Assembly (NCBI RefSeq): GCF_003952425.1
Contig: NZ_CP034449.1
Span: forward strand, 372,001 to 436,000
Reading direction: 5' to 3'
DNA length: 64,000 nucleotides
From: Mesorhizobium sp. M2A.F.Ca.ET.046.03.2.1
GTDB taxonomy: Bacteria > Pseudomonadota > Alphaproteobacteria > Rhizobiales > Rhizobiaceae
Positions 49,747-58,039 of this stretch are shown piece by piece. Under the pieces are notes generated by a model. It had not been told where the DNA came from. It did not search any database and worked only from the letters and a program-made list of their open reading frames with translations. Numbering within the stretch: the stretch's first letter is position 1; the number at the start of each line of letters is the position of its first letter. The translations under genes were made by a program, and so were the position numbers.

Positions 49747-49849
49747 TAGAGCATGATCCCGAAAATTGGGAACCGGTTTTCGGAGAAGATCATGCTCCAA
49801 CAAAGAGTTAGATCAGAACGGCGGTTCAACGAACCGCCGTTCTGATCTA
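49747..49849. repeat. Structured repeat, copy B
   Basis: Same two-part layout as copy A at 32601. The first hairpin has GAGCATGATCCCGAAAA ... GGGAACCGGTTTTCGGA ... GATCATGCTCC. The second, 49809-49849, is a perfect 19-bp stem (TAGATCAGAACGGCGGTTC) closed by AAC. Compared with copy A, the stem bases differ in both arms but remain fully paired. It ends 12 bp before the L,D-transpeptidase start, so it is in that gene's leader. Confidence 0.75.
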
Positions 49850-49861
49850 GAAAAGGGAACC

Positions 49862-50689
49862 ATGTCAGACGCTTCCTTCCGCATCAGCCGCCGCGGCTTC
49901 CTCAATTTCACAGCCCTCGGCGCTGCTTCGGCTGCCCTATCCGCCTGCACCACGACCAGCGACCAAGGCCCAGCACCCATCCAGACGCCGCCGCCTCAGG
50001 CCCCTGTCGAGCCGCCGCTCGGCGACTATGAGACGATGTATGGCGCGATGTCGGACAATGGTTTTGACCTGCCGGCCATTCCGGTGAACAAGATCGATCA
50101 CAGATTCCTGCGCCAGATCGTTCCCGATCCGACCGGGCAGCGCCCGGGCACCATCGTTGTCGATACCACCGGCCACTTCCTCTATCTGGTGCGCGAGGGC
50201 GGCCAGGCGATCCGCTACGGCGTCGGCCTCGGCCGCGCCGGCTTCGAATGGTCGGGCGACGCGGTCGTGCAGTGGAAGCAGAAATGGCCGAAATGGACGC
50301 CGCCGGACGAGATGGTCGCGCGCCAGCCGGAGCTGACGCAATACAGCGCCAAGAATGGCGGCATGCCCGGCGGACTGAAGAACCCGCTCGGCGCGCGTGC
50401 GCTTTATCTCTTCCAGGGCAACCAGGACACGCTCTACCGCCTGCACGGTTCGCCCGAATGGTGGTCGATCGGCAAGTCGGTGTCGTCGGGCTGCGTGCGC
50501 CTGATCAACCAGGACATCATCGACCTTTACGACCGTGTGCCCACGAAGACCCCGGTCGTCGTGACGGCCAATATCGGCGCGCCGGAAGAGGACATGCCGG
50601 ATCGCCAGGCGATACCGATCGACAATGGCGTGCCGACGGGCTCGATCCTACTCGGCCCGGTGAAGCGGCTCACCAACGAGATTTTCTAA
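49862..50689 (+). CDS. L,D-transpeptidase (YkuD), Tat-type lipoprotein
   Basis: A 275-residue envelope enzyme that forms 3-3 crosslinks in peptidoglycan or attaches proteins to it. The N-terminus has a twin-arginine pattern SRRGFL, a hydrophobic stretch and a lipobox-like ALSAC (C29), followed by a Pro/Gln linker. The YkuD domain ends in HGSPEWWSIGKSVSSGCVRL, with the catalytic Cys in SSGCVR and the conserved His before it. The ATG at 49862 follows AAAGGGAAC; a longer frame upstream runs through the repeat. Confidence 0.93.
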   Translation: MSDASFRISRRGFLNFTALGAASAALSACTTTSDQGPAPIQTPPPQAPVEPPLGDYETMYGAMSDNGFDLPAIPVNKIDHRFLRQIVPDPTGQRPGTIVVDTTGHFLYLVREGGQAIRYGVGLGRAGFEWSGDAVVQWKQKWPKWTPPDEMVARQPELTQYSAKNGGMPGGLKNPLGARALYLFQGNQDTLYRLHGSPEWWSIGKSVSSGCVRLINQDIIDLYDRVPTKTPVVVTANIGAPEEDMPDRQAIPIDNGVPTGSILLGPVKRLTNEIF

Positions 50690-50870
50690 CGACGTCGATC
50701 CATCAGCGGTGCTTGGCCAATATGGCGGCCGGCACCGCGGCCTGGCGCCGGGACGAAAATCGGTTATCAGCCCCGGGCCTCCAGCCAGACTGGACCAAAC
50801 AAAACTTCCGCGACGGGATGTTCTAAGCGGGCCGGACTTCAGGCATTTTATGCCCGCAAGGAGTTTCGCC

Positions 50871-51494
50871 ATGTACATCCCGCCCGCCTTCCGTGACGAA
50901 GACAAGGAAAGCCTCAAGGCGACGATCCGCGCCGCGCGGCTGGCGACGCTGGTCACCGCCACGGCGGAAGGGCCGCTGGCGACGCCGCTGCCGCTTTTCC
51001 TCGATGACAGCGAAGGCGAGCACGGCGTCATCTACGGGCATGTCGCGAAGGCAAACCCGCACTGGCGCGTGCCGGCCCTGGGCGACGGCCTGGCGATCTT
51101 CATGGGACCGGACGCCTATGTGACGCCGGCCTGGTACCAGACCAAGCAGGAGACCGGGAAGGTGGTGCCGACCTGGAACTATATCGCCGTCCACGCCCAT
51201 GGGCCGATCGAATTCTTCGAGGACGCCGACCGGCTGCTCGAGGTGGTGACCCGCCTGACCAATTTGCATGAAGGCGAGCGCGCCGCCCCCTGGGCTGTGT
51301 CGGACGCGCCTGCGGATTTCATCCAGTCGCAGTTGAAGGGCATAGTCGGCCTGCGCATGCCGATCACGAAGCTCGAAGGCAAGCGCAAGATGAGCCAGAA
51401 CCGCAACGCAGCCGATCGCGCCGGCGTGCTTGCCGGCCTGGCGGCGAGCGAGCGGCCGTCCGACCGCGAGGTCGCGCCGCTCATCCCGCTGTGA
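50871..51494 (+). CDS. PaiB-like FMN-binding protein
   Basis: A 207-residue protein of the PaiB/FMN-binding split-barrel family, described in Bacillus as a negative regulator of degradative enzyme and sporulation genes; in proteobacteria a flavin- or heme-related oxidoreductase is possible. Typical: MYIPPAFRDEDKESLKATIR, YGHVAKANPHW, VTPAWYQTKQETGKVVPTWNYIAVHAHG, and LKGIVGLRMPITKLEGKRKMSQNR. AAGGAG precedes the ATG at 50871. Confidence 0.88.
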   Translation: MYIPPAFRDEDKESLKATIRAARLATLVTATAEGPLATPLPLFLDDSEGEHGVIYGHVAKANPHWRVPALGDGLAIFMGPDAYVTPAWYQTKQETGKVVPTWNYIAVHAHGPIEFFEDADRLLEVVTRLTNLHEGERAAPWAVSDAPADFIQSQLKGIVGLRMPITKLEGKRKMSQNRNAADRAGVLAGLAASERPSDREVAPLIPL

Positions 51495-51537
51495 ACCGCG
51501 CGACCGGCTTGGCCCGACGAACTGATCGGCTGATTGG

Positions 51538-52863
51538 TTAGCTTCGCAATGCCTGGCCGATGGCATCGCCGAGACGCTCGACGATCGCGTCGATGGCTGC
51601 GACATCGCAGATGAAGGGTGGCGCGAGCAGCACGTGGTCACCACTGGCTCCGTCGATCGTGCCGCCCATCGGGTAGACCAGAAGGCCGTTCGCCATGGCC
51701 GCCTTCTTGATGCGCGCATGCAGCTTCCGCTTCGGATCGAAAGGCTGCTTGGTGGAACGATCCTCCACCAGCTCGATGCCCATGAACAGGCCGCGCCCGC
51801 GAATGTCGCCGATATGGGGATGGTTGCCGAAGCGCTCACCGAGCCTGCACGCCAGATGCGCACCCATCGTCTTCACATTGTCGAGCAGCCTGTCGCGGGC
51901 AATGACGTCCTGAACGGCGAGCGCCGCGGCGCAGGCCATCGGATGGCAGATATAGGTGTGGCCGTGCTGAAAGAGGCCTGAACCATTCGCGAAGGCGTCG
52001 AAGATCTTGCGGCTGAGCAGCACCGCGCCGATCGGCTGATAGCCGCCGCCAAGCCCCTTGGCGATTGTCATCAGGTCGGGAGCGACGCCATCCTGCTCGC
52101 ACGCGTGCAGCGTGCCGGTGCGGCCCATGCCGCACATCACCTCGTCGAGGATCAGGAGGACGCCGTAACGGTCGCAGATCTCACGGATGCGTCGGAAATA
52201 ATCCGCCACCGGTGGCACCGCGCCCGCTGTCGCCCCGACCACCGTCTCGGCGACGAAGGCCATGACCGTCTCCGGTCCGAGCTCGATGAGCTTGTTCTCC
52301 AGCGCCTGCGCAGCGCGAGCGGCATAGTCCTGGTCGGTCTCGCCGGTCTCCTGGAAGCGGTAGGCGAAGCAGGGATCGATGTGGTGCGTCTCGATGAGCA
52401 GCGGCCGGAACTGGGCGCGGCGCCACTCGTTGCCGCCGGTCGCCAGCGCGCCAAGCGTGTTGCCGTGGTAGCTCTGCTTGCGCGCGATGATGTTGCGGCG
52501 CTGCGGTTGTCCGATCTCGACGAAATATTGCCGCGCCATCTTGAGCGCCGCTTCGACCGCTTCCGAGCCGCCAGAAACGAAATAGGCATGACTGATGCCG
52601 GCCGGCGCGTCGGCAACGAGCCGGTCGGCAAGCGCTTCGGCAACATCGCTGGTGAAGAAGCTGGTGTGGGCATAGGCGAGCGTGTCGGCCTGCCGGTGCA
52701 TGGCGGCGATAACATCGGGATGGCCGTGGCCGAGGCAGGATACCGCTGCTCCGCCCGACGCGTCGATATAGGCGCGCCCATTGCTGTCGAAGAGCTCGAT
52801 GCCCTTACCGCCGCTGGCGACCGGCAGCACGGCGTTAATCTGGCGATGCAGGATATGGGTCAT
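51538..52863 (-). CDS. Class III aminotransferase (omega/beta-amino acid type)
   Basis: A 441-residue PLP fold-type I class III transaminase, the group that includes beta-alanine:pyruvate and omega-amino acid transaminases. Visible: GHGHPDVIAAMHRQ, SGGSEAVEAALKMARQYF, the YHGNTLGAL motif, LILDEVMCGMGRTG, and the PLP lysine in TIAKGLGGGYQPIGAVL. It overlaps the upstream RpiR gene by 4 bp and is co-transcribed with it. Divergent from the BKACE gene, it is the likely enzyme that makes the keto acid used there. The amino donor/acceptor is not known. Confidence 0.9.
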   Translation of the reverse strand: MTHILHRQINAVLPVASGGKGIELFDSNGRAYIDASGGAAVSCLGHGHPDVIAAMHRQADTLAYAHTSFFTSDVAEALADRLVADAPAGISHAYFVSGGSEAVEAALKMARQYFVEIGQPQRRNIIARKQSYHGNTLGALATGGNEWRRAQFRPLLIETHHIDPCFAYRFQETGETDQDYAARAAQALENKLIELGPETVMAFVAETVVGATAGAVPPVADYFRRIREICDRYGVLLILDEVMCGMGRTGTLHACEQDGVAPDLMTIAKGLGGGYQPIGAVLLSRKIFDAFANGSGLFQHGHTYICHPMACAAALAVQDVIARDRLLDNVKTMGAHLACRLGERFGNHPHIGDIRGRGLFMGIELVEDRSTKQPFDPKRKLHARIKKAAMANGLLVYPMGGTIDGASGDHVLLAPPFICDVAAIDAIVERLGDAIGQALRS

Positions 52864-53750
52864 GATTTCCTCCGGCCGCGCGGCGGCAAGATGTGGATGT
52901 CGAGTTGCGACAGCTGGTCCTCGGTGCGGCGGATGGCGGCCAGCGCCTTGTCCCCGCCTTTGCCGGCGACCAGGGCCACGAGGATCTCGCCGACGACGAA
53001 GGCCGGCGCCATGGCATGGAAGAAGGACGGGCTTTCCGTCGGCACCAGCACCGACAGGGCTGCGAGGCCGACGAGCGGCGACACGGCGCTATCGGTCAGC
53101 GCGATCACCGGCACGCCATCCGCCGCGGCGCGGCGGGCAAGATCGACGGTCAGCCTGGTATAGGGCGCGACGCTGACCACGAACAGGATGTCTTGTGAGG
53201 TCGCGAGGCGGATGGCGTCGGTGCCAGTTCCCGAGGCACCGTCCAGCATTACCGCCTTCTCGCCGAGGAAGGACATGACGTAGTAAAAATGCGCAACGAC
53301 CGGATGGCTGGAGCGCAGGCCGAGGCAGAATATTCGGCGTGCTGTGTAGAGCCGCTCGGCCGCCGTGGCTAGCGCGTCGAGCTGTTCGGGCTCGCCAAGC
53401 CCTGCGATCTGCTCCGCCAGCGACCGCACCATCTCGCCGGCCAACGCCCGGTCGCCAACCTCCTGCTGGTGCGCTAGCTGAGTGTTCGCCTTGCCGGCGA
53501 AGCCGAGTTCGCCCTGCCGCATGGCATTGGCATAAAGCGAACGCAGCGACTCGTAGCCTTCGAAGCCCAGCCGCTTGGCGAGACGCACCATCGTCCAGGG
53601 CTGCAGGCCGGCGCGGCGCGCCTGCTCGCGCATCGACAACAACGCGACGTCCTCGGGATTGTCCAGAAGATAGCGGGCAGCGTCCTGCAACTGCGAGGGC
53701 AGACTGTCGAAGGCCTCGACAATGGCATCGGTAAGCGGCGCGCGGATCAT
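52860..53750 (-). CDS. MurR/RpiR-family regulator 1
   Basis: A 296-residue RpiR regulator. N-terminal HTH_6 domain (residues 5-80; SMREQARRAGLQPWTMVRLAKRLGFEGYESLR) and a C-terminal SIS domain from about residue 125 (RRIFCLGLRSSHPVVAHFYY, DILFVVSVAPYTRLTVDLARRAAADGVPVIALTDS). SIS domains usually sense phosphosugars, but in this subgroup regulators of amino-acid catabolism are frequent. It overlaps the aminotransferase gene by 4 bp. The divergent operator at 53790 is the probable target. Confidence 0.9.
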   Translation of the reverse strand: MIRAPLTDAIVEAFDSLPSQLQDAARYLLDNPEDVALLSMREQARRAGLQPWTMVRLAKRLGFEGYESLRSLYANAMRQGELGFAGKANTQLAHQQEVGDRALAGEMVRSLAEQIAGLGEPEQLDALATAAERLYTARRIFCLGLRSSHPVVAHFYYVMSFLGEKAVMLDGASGTGTDAIRLATSQDILFVVSVAPYTRLTVDLARRAAADGVPVIALTDSAVSPLVGLAALSVLVPTESPSFFHAMAPAFVVGEILVALVAGKGGDKALAAIRRTEDQLSQLDIHILPPRGRRKS

Positions 53751-53789
53751 GCCACGACGATAGACGCGAACGCATGATCATGCAATACA

Positions 53790-53816
53790 TGTTGCATAAA
53801 TTATCACTATGCAACA
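53790..53816. promoter_or_regulatory. Candidate RpiR operator in the divergent promoter
   Basis: TGTTGCATA (53790-53798) and TATGCAACA (53808-53816) form a perfect 9-bp inverted repeat with a 9-base spacer. A further half-site TGCAA at 53781 pairs with TTGCA at 53792. The site fills most of the 79 bp between the divergent RpiR/aminotransferase and BKACE genes, so it should control both. Confidence 0.75.
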
Positions 53817-53829
53817 AATGGAGCAGTCG

Positions 53830-54657
53830 ATGCCGAACCAAAATCGCGTCGTCATCGCAGTAGCGCCAAATGGCGGCCGGCGCACCAAAGCCGATCACCC
53901 GGCCTTGCCGATCACCCCAGATGAGTTGGCTGATGTGGCCGCCGCCTCGCTCGAGGCCGGCGCCGCCATGATCCATGTCCATGTCCGCGACCGCGACGGA
54001 CGCCATCTGCTCGACGCCGATGCCTATCGGGCCGCGACCGCGGCGATCAGGGCCAGCGTCGGCGACAGGCTCGTTCTCCAGATCACCAGCGAGGCGCTGG
54101 GCCTCTATCGGCCCGAAGAGCAGATGCGGGTGGTGCTGGAAACGCAGCCAGAGGCGGTTTCGCTTGCCTTGCGCGAACTCGTGCCCGACCCAACACATGA
54201 AGCGACCTTCGCCTCGTTTCTCGAAACGCTGCGCGTGGAAAAAGTCACGCCGCAGATCATCCTTTATACGCCCGAGGAGGCGAGCTATTTCGCGGCGCTG
54301 GCGGGTCGCGGCCTGATCCCCTTCGACAATCTGCCGGTTCTCTATGTCCTCGGCCGCTACACGTTCGGGCAGACGTCGCAGCCCGCCGACCTGCTCCCCT
54401 TCCTGGCGCCCGGCATCCCCGCGGCGAGGCGTTGGATGGTCTGTGCCTTCGGCGACCAGGAAGCGGCCTGCGTGACGGCCGCTGCTCTGCTCGGCGGACA
54501 TGCACGCGTTGGTTTCGAGAACAATCTTTTTCTCCCTGACGGGACGCTGGCTTCCGGAAACCAGGATCTCGTCGTGGCCACAAGGCTGGCAGTCGAAGCC
54601 TGCGGGCTCACGCTCGCCGACGCGGACGCGTTGCGAAGCCAGTGGTCGGATGCCTAA
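53830..54657 (+). CDS. Beta-keto acid cleavage enzyme (BKACE) family protein
   Basis: A 275-residue TIM-barrel enzyme of the BKACE (DUF849, Kce-like) family, which reacts a beta-keto acid with acetyl-CoA to give acetoacetate and a new acyl-CoA. The zinc-binding H-x-H is H49-V-H51 in [10 protein letters not shown], and the third ligand Glu is in [10 protein letters not shown] near residue 230. The ATG at 53830 is chosen: GGAG lies 7 bases upstream, and the earlier in-frame ATGs at 53809 and 53818 lie in or beside the operator palindrome. It is short but complete. The keto-acid substrate is not known; the linked transaminase suggests it comes from a beta-amino acid. Confidence 0.9.
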   Translation: MPNQNRVVIAVAPNGGRRTKADHPALPITPDELADVAAASLEAGAAMIHVHVRDRDGRHLLDADAYRAATAAIRASVGDRLVLQITSEALGLYRPEEQMRVVLETQPEAVSLALRELVPDPTHEATFASFLETLRVEKVTPQIILYTPEEASYFAALAGRGLIPFDNLPVLYVLGRYTFGQTSQPADLLPFLAPGIPAARRWMVCAFGDQEAACVTAAALLGGHARVGFENNLFLPDGTLASGNQDLVVATRLAVEACGLTLADADALRSQWSDA

Positions 54658-54683
54658 TGCGTCGGCATTGTGCAAATATGAAG

Positions 54684-54708
54684 TGCATTTTATATTAGCA
54701 TGCATTTT
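54684..54708 (+). promoter_or_regulatory. Direct repeats upstream of the ABC operon
   Basis: TGCATTTT occurs at 54684-54691 and 54701-54708, 17 bp apart, in an AT-rich stretch between the BKACE and solute-binding genes. It shares the TGCA core with the operator at 53790 and may be a second regulator site. A promoter for the transporter operon is expected here. Confidence 0.4.
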
Positions 54709-54775
54709 TGATTTGCGCCTCCAGATCGACGGTGTTACGCTTGCTGAGCAATCCAACAAAAAGGGGAACCCGAAA

Positions 54776-55528
54776 ATGAAGTTCGCACTCGCAAGCCTCA
54801 CCGCCGCCGCGGCCGTCGCGGCAACGCTCGCTTTCGGCCAACCGGCCTTCGCCGACGACCTGATCGTGGCGACCGACACCGCCTTCGTTCCGTTTGAGTT
54901 CAAGGAAGGCGACAAATATGTCGGCTTCGACATCGACCTGTGGGCCGCGATCGCCAAGGATATCGGCGTGACCTACACACTTCAGCCGATGGACTTCAAC
55001 GGCATCATCCCGGCACTGCAGACCAAGCAGGTCGATGTCGGCCTGGCCGGCATCACCATCAAGGACGAGCGCAAGAAGGTCATCGACTTCTCTGACGGCT
55101 ATTACGACAGCGGCTTCCTTCTGATGGTGCCGGTCGACAGCACGATCAAGGGTCCGGACGATCTCGTCGGCAAGACGCTTGCCGTGAAGACCGGCACGTC
55201 GGCGACCGACTATGCCAAGGAGCATTTCAAGGGCACGGAGCTGCGCCTGTTCCCGAACAGCGACAACGCCTATCTCGAGGTCGCGACCGGCCGCGCCGAC
55301 GCCGCCATGCACGACACCCCGAACGTACTCTACTACATCAAGACCAACGGCCAGGGGAAAGTGAAGACCGTCGGCCCGCAGATGATGGCTCAGCAATATG
55401 GCATTGCCTTCCCGAAGGGCAGCCCGCTCGTCGCCAAGGTGAATGCTTCGATCGCCAAGCTGAAGGGCGACGGCACCTACGAGGCCATCTACAAGAAGTG
55501 GTTCGGCACCGAGCCCCCGAAGAGCTGA
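54776..55528 (+). CDS. Amino-acid ABC transporter, solute-binding protein
   Basis: A 250-residue periplasmic binding protein of the polar amino acid (family 3) type. Signal peptide residues 1-26 (AFA cleavage). Core: [98 protein letters not shown], with the Arg/Asp ligand residues that bind alpha-amino and carboxyl groups not fully conserved ([10 protein letters not shown] instead of the usual G-T-x-x). This hints at a ligand that is not a plain alpha-amino acid. AAGGGG precedes the ATG at 54776. Confidence 0.92.
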   Translation: MKFALASLTAAAAVAATLAFGQPAFADDLIVATDTAFVPFEFKEGDKYVGFDIDLWAAIAKDIGVTYTLQPMDFNGIIPALQTKQVDVGLAGITIKDERKKVIDFSDGYYDSGFLLMVPVDSTIKGPDDLVGKTLAVKTGTSATDYAKEHFKGTELRLFPNSDNAYLEVATGRADAAMHDTPNVLYYIKTNGQGKVKTVGPQMMAQQYGIAFPKGSPLVAKVNASIAKLKGDGTYEAIYKKWFGTEPPKS

Positions 55529-55590
55529 TCCACCGGTTTCCCGTTGGATCTCCTGGCGCGCCGGCATGGCCGGCGTGCCTTCCCTGAAGG

Positions 55591-56256
55591 ATGGCCATCA
55601 TGGATTTCGACTGGTCCGTCATCTGGCAGGCCCTGCCCGAGCTGTTTAAAGGCGCCCGCCTCACCGTGCTGATCGCGCTCGCCGGTCTCGCCGGCGGCCT
55701 TGTCATCGGCTTCGCTGCCGGGTTGGCGCGCGCTTATGGCAACATCGTGCTCAACGCCATCGCCATGGTCTATGTCGAGATCATTCGCGGCACGCCGATC
55801 ATCGTGCAGGTGATGTTCATCTATTTCGCGCTGCCGATCCTGGCGGATGTCCGCATCAATCCGCTGGCGGCGGCGATCATGGCGATCATCATCAATGCGG
55901 GCGCCTATATCGCCGAGATCGTGCGCGGCGCCTTCCTTTCCGTCCATCGCGGCTTACGCGAGGCCGGCCTGGCGCTCGGCCTGCCGTTCTGGAAAGTGCT
56001 TTTCTACATCATCGGCCCGCTTGCCTTCCGCCGCATGATTCCGGCGCTCGGCAACCAGTTCATCGTCAGTCTGAAGGATACCTCTCTGTTCATCGTCATC
56101 GGCGTCGGCGAGCTCACCCGGCAAGGCCAGGAAATCATGGCGGCCAACTTCCGCGCCGTCGAGATCTGGTCGGCCGTGGCAATGTTCTACCTGATCATGA
56201 CCGGCACGCTTACACTCATCCTGCGGCTGACCGAAAAGAGGATGCGCATCCTGTGA
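55591..56256 (+). CDS. Amino-acid ABC transporter, permease
   Basis: A 221-residue His/Gln/Glu-type permease with about five transmembrane segments and the EAA loop ([35 protein letters not shown]). Single permease genes of this kind work as homodimers. It overlaps the ATPase gene by 4 bp. A second ATG lies three codons after the start used. Confidence 0.93.
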   Translation: MAIMDFDWSVIWQALPELFKGARLTVLIALAGLAGGLVIGFAAGLARAYGNIVLNAIAMVYVEIIRGTPIIVQVMFIYFALPILADVRINPLAAAIMAIIINAGAYIAEIVRGAFLSVHRGLREAGLALGLPFWKVLFYIIGPLAFRRMIPALGNQFIVSLKDTSLFIVIGVGELTRQGQEIMAANFRAVEIWSAVAMFYLIMTGTLTLILRLTEKRMRIL

Positions 56257-56981
56257 GCATCGTGGCGTTCAACAAAGTCACCAAGCGCTTCGGCCAGGTC
56301 ACCATCCTCGATCAGGTCGATCTCTCGATCAAGGCCGGCGAGAAGGTCGTCCTGATCGGCCCCTCCGGCTCCGGCAAATCGACGCTTCTTCGCTGCATCA
56401 ACGCGCTGGAGGAGATCAATGGCGGCGACCTCGTCGTTGACGGCATCAGCGTCAAATCCGGCGGCCGCAAGGTCCGCCTGATCCGCCAGGAAGCCGGCAT
56501 GGTCTTCCAGCAGTTCAACCTGTTTCCGCAGATGACGGCGCTGGAAAACGTCGCCTTCGGCCCGCTCCGCGTGCGCGGCGAGACGCGGCAGGAGGCACGC
56601 AAGCAGGCGCTGGAAATGCTCGCCAAGGTCGGCCTTGCCGACCGGGCGCATCACTATCCGAGCGAGCTTTCGGGCGGCCAGCAGCAGCGCGTCGCCATTG
56701 CGCGTGCGCTTGCCGTCAAACCGAAGCTGATGCTGTTCGACGAGCCGACCTCGGCGCTCGATCCCGAACTCAGGCACGAAGTGCTACGCGTGATGCAGGC
56801 GCTGGCCGAGGAAGGCATGACGATGATCGTTGTCACCCATGAGATGGCCTTTGCCCGCAAGGTCGGGACCAGGCTGATCTTCATGGAAGGCGGAAAGATC
56901 GCTGTTGACGGAGAACCGCGGGAGCTGCTTGCAAACCCGCAAAATCCTCGCTTGAAAGAGTTTCTGCAGCATGTCGCATGA
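56253..56981 (+). CDS. Amino-acid ABC transporter, ATPase
   Basis: A 242-residue ATPase. Walker [11 protein letters not shown]-loop in [11 protein letters not shown], signature LSGGQQQR, Walker [14 protein letters not shown] and the switch His in VVTHEM are all intact. It uses a GTG start within the permease stop (4-bp overlap) and overlaps the next gene by 11 bp, so the importer and the amidohydrolase are one transcript. Confidence 0.95.
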   Translation: MSIVAFNKVTKRFGQVTILDQVDLSIKAGEKVVLIGPSGSGKSTLLRCINALEEINGGDLVVDGISVKSGGRKVRLIRQEAGMVFQQFNLFPQMTALENVAFGPLRVRGETRQEARKQALEMLAKVGLADRAHHYPSELSGGQQQRVAIARALAVKPKLMLFDEPTSALDPELRHEVLRVMQALAEEGMTMIVVTHEMAFARKVGTRLIFMEGGKIAVDGEPRELLANPQNPRLKEFLQHVA

Positions 56982-58029
56982 CGCCGGCCGCCGGCTTTCC
57001 TTCATCGATGTCTCGGGGTCGCCCTACGACGTCGGGGCTGCTCTCGGGCACTTCGGCCGAGCGGCGCTCAACGACCATTTCCAGACGTCCGCCGCATGGC
57101 GCGAGCTAAACGCTCGGCGCGCCGATCCACGCATCGGCATGATGGCGACGATCGTGCGGGAGCGGTTCCCCCGATACTGGGCCGAGCTGCAGGGCCTCGC
57201 CGCCGGACTTGAATTGGCTTTCGACGACGTCTTCCTGTGGAACTGCCGCGGTGACATCTGGGCAATGGCGCCGGATGGCTGCACGACGGTGCAGCTACCG
57301 GGGTCCCCGCATGTCATCGGCCACAACGAGGACGGCGACCCGGATTTCGCCGGCCATTGCGCGCTGGCCCATGTGACGTCCGGAGGCGGCAATCAATTCA
57401 CCGCCTTCGTCTATCCCGGCTCGCTGCCCGGCCACACATTCGCTGCCACGTCGGCGGGGCTCGTGCTGACGGTCAACAACACCAGGCCGCTGGCCGGCGG
57501 CGCCGGGGCGCCGCGCATGGTGCTGGCGCGCGCCGTGCTCGACGCACCGGACCTTGACGCGGCGCTGACCCTGCTCAACTCGGTGGCCCGCGCCGGCGCC
57601 TTTCACCTGACCCTGGCGCAGGCCGGCGACGAGCGGCTGCTCAGCGTCGAGTTCACCGCGCAGGCCCTGTCGGTTGATCGCCTCGTATCGGCGCGTGTCC
57701 ACTCGAACCACTTGATCCATGCCGACACCGGGCGCATGTCGCAGATCGTCACCGGTTCGTCCGGCGTACGCCAGCGACGCGGCGAAGCGCTGCTGGAACA
57801 GACGCCTCAGCCCGAGCCGCAACGCCGTGCGCTCGGCATCTTGTGGGACGCGGCCGACCCGGAGCTGCCGATCTACCGCACGGACCCGGCCGACAGCGAT
57901 GTCGAGAACACGCTTGCCAGCGCCGTCTTCCGCGTCGGGGCTGACAACGTCGAGTGGGCTGTCTACGATGCGGCATACGAAGCAGCGCGCTTCGACATTC
58001 GGGATGGGCTGGTCCCTGTCACGGGGTGA
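56971..58029 (+). CDS. C45-family Ntn hydrolase / acyltransferase
   Basis: A 352-residue protein of the C45 (isopenicillin-N acyltransferase-like, AAT) family, Ntn hydrolases that self-cleave before a Cys nucleophile and then hydrolyse or transfer an amide-bound acyl group. The self-cleavage site is PDGCTTV, with C104 as the new N-terminal nucleophile. Other family segments are NEDGDPDFAGHCALAHV, GLVLTVNNTRPLAGG and the C-terminal ENTLASAVFR. Family members act on amides such as beta-alanyl amines and peptides. It overlaps the transporter ATPase by 11 bp, so its substrate is probably the imported compound. There is no signal peptide, so it acts in the cytoplasm. Confidence 0.85.
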   Translation: MSHDAGRRLSFIDVSGSPYDVGAALGHFGRAALNDHFQTSAAWRELNARRADPRIGMMATIVRERFPRYWAELQGLAAGLELAFDDVFLWNCRGDIWAMAPDGCTTVQLPGSPHVIGHNEDGDPDFAGHCALAHVTSGGGNQFTAFVYPGSLPGHTFAATSAGLVLTVNNTRPLAGGAGAPRMVLARAVLDAPDLDAALTLLNSVARAGAFHLTLAQAGDERLLSVEFTAQALSVDRLVSARVHSNHLIHADTGRMSQIVTGSSGVRQRRGEALLEQTPQPEPQRRALGILWDAADPELPIYRTDPADSDVENTLASAVFRVGADNVEWAVYDAAYEAARFDIRDGLVPVTG

Positions 58030-58039
58030 ACGGGAAACG

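Larger units (their letters stand above)
49489..49861. other. Gap carrying two repeats and a hairpin
   Basis: The 373 bp between the dehalogenase and L,D-transpeptidase genes contain a GCAATTCC repeat (49490-49540), a terminator-like hairpin (AGGGCGGTTCG and CGAACCGCCCT at about 49550-49588) and the structured repeat copy B (49747-49849). No gene is seen between 49590 and 49745; CTGTTGCTGCAGCGCAACAG at about 49602 is a further small palindrome. Confidence 0.6.

Noticed and set aside
53809..53829. Earlier ATG for the BKACE gene
   Set aside because: The ATG at 53809 lies inside the operator palindrome and lacks a ribosome site; 53830 has GGAG 7 bases upstream.
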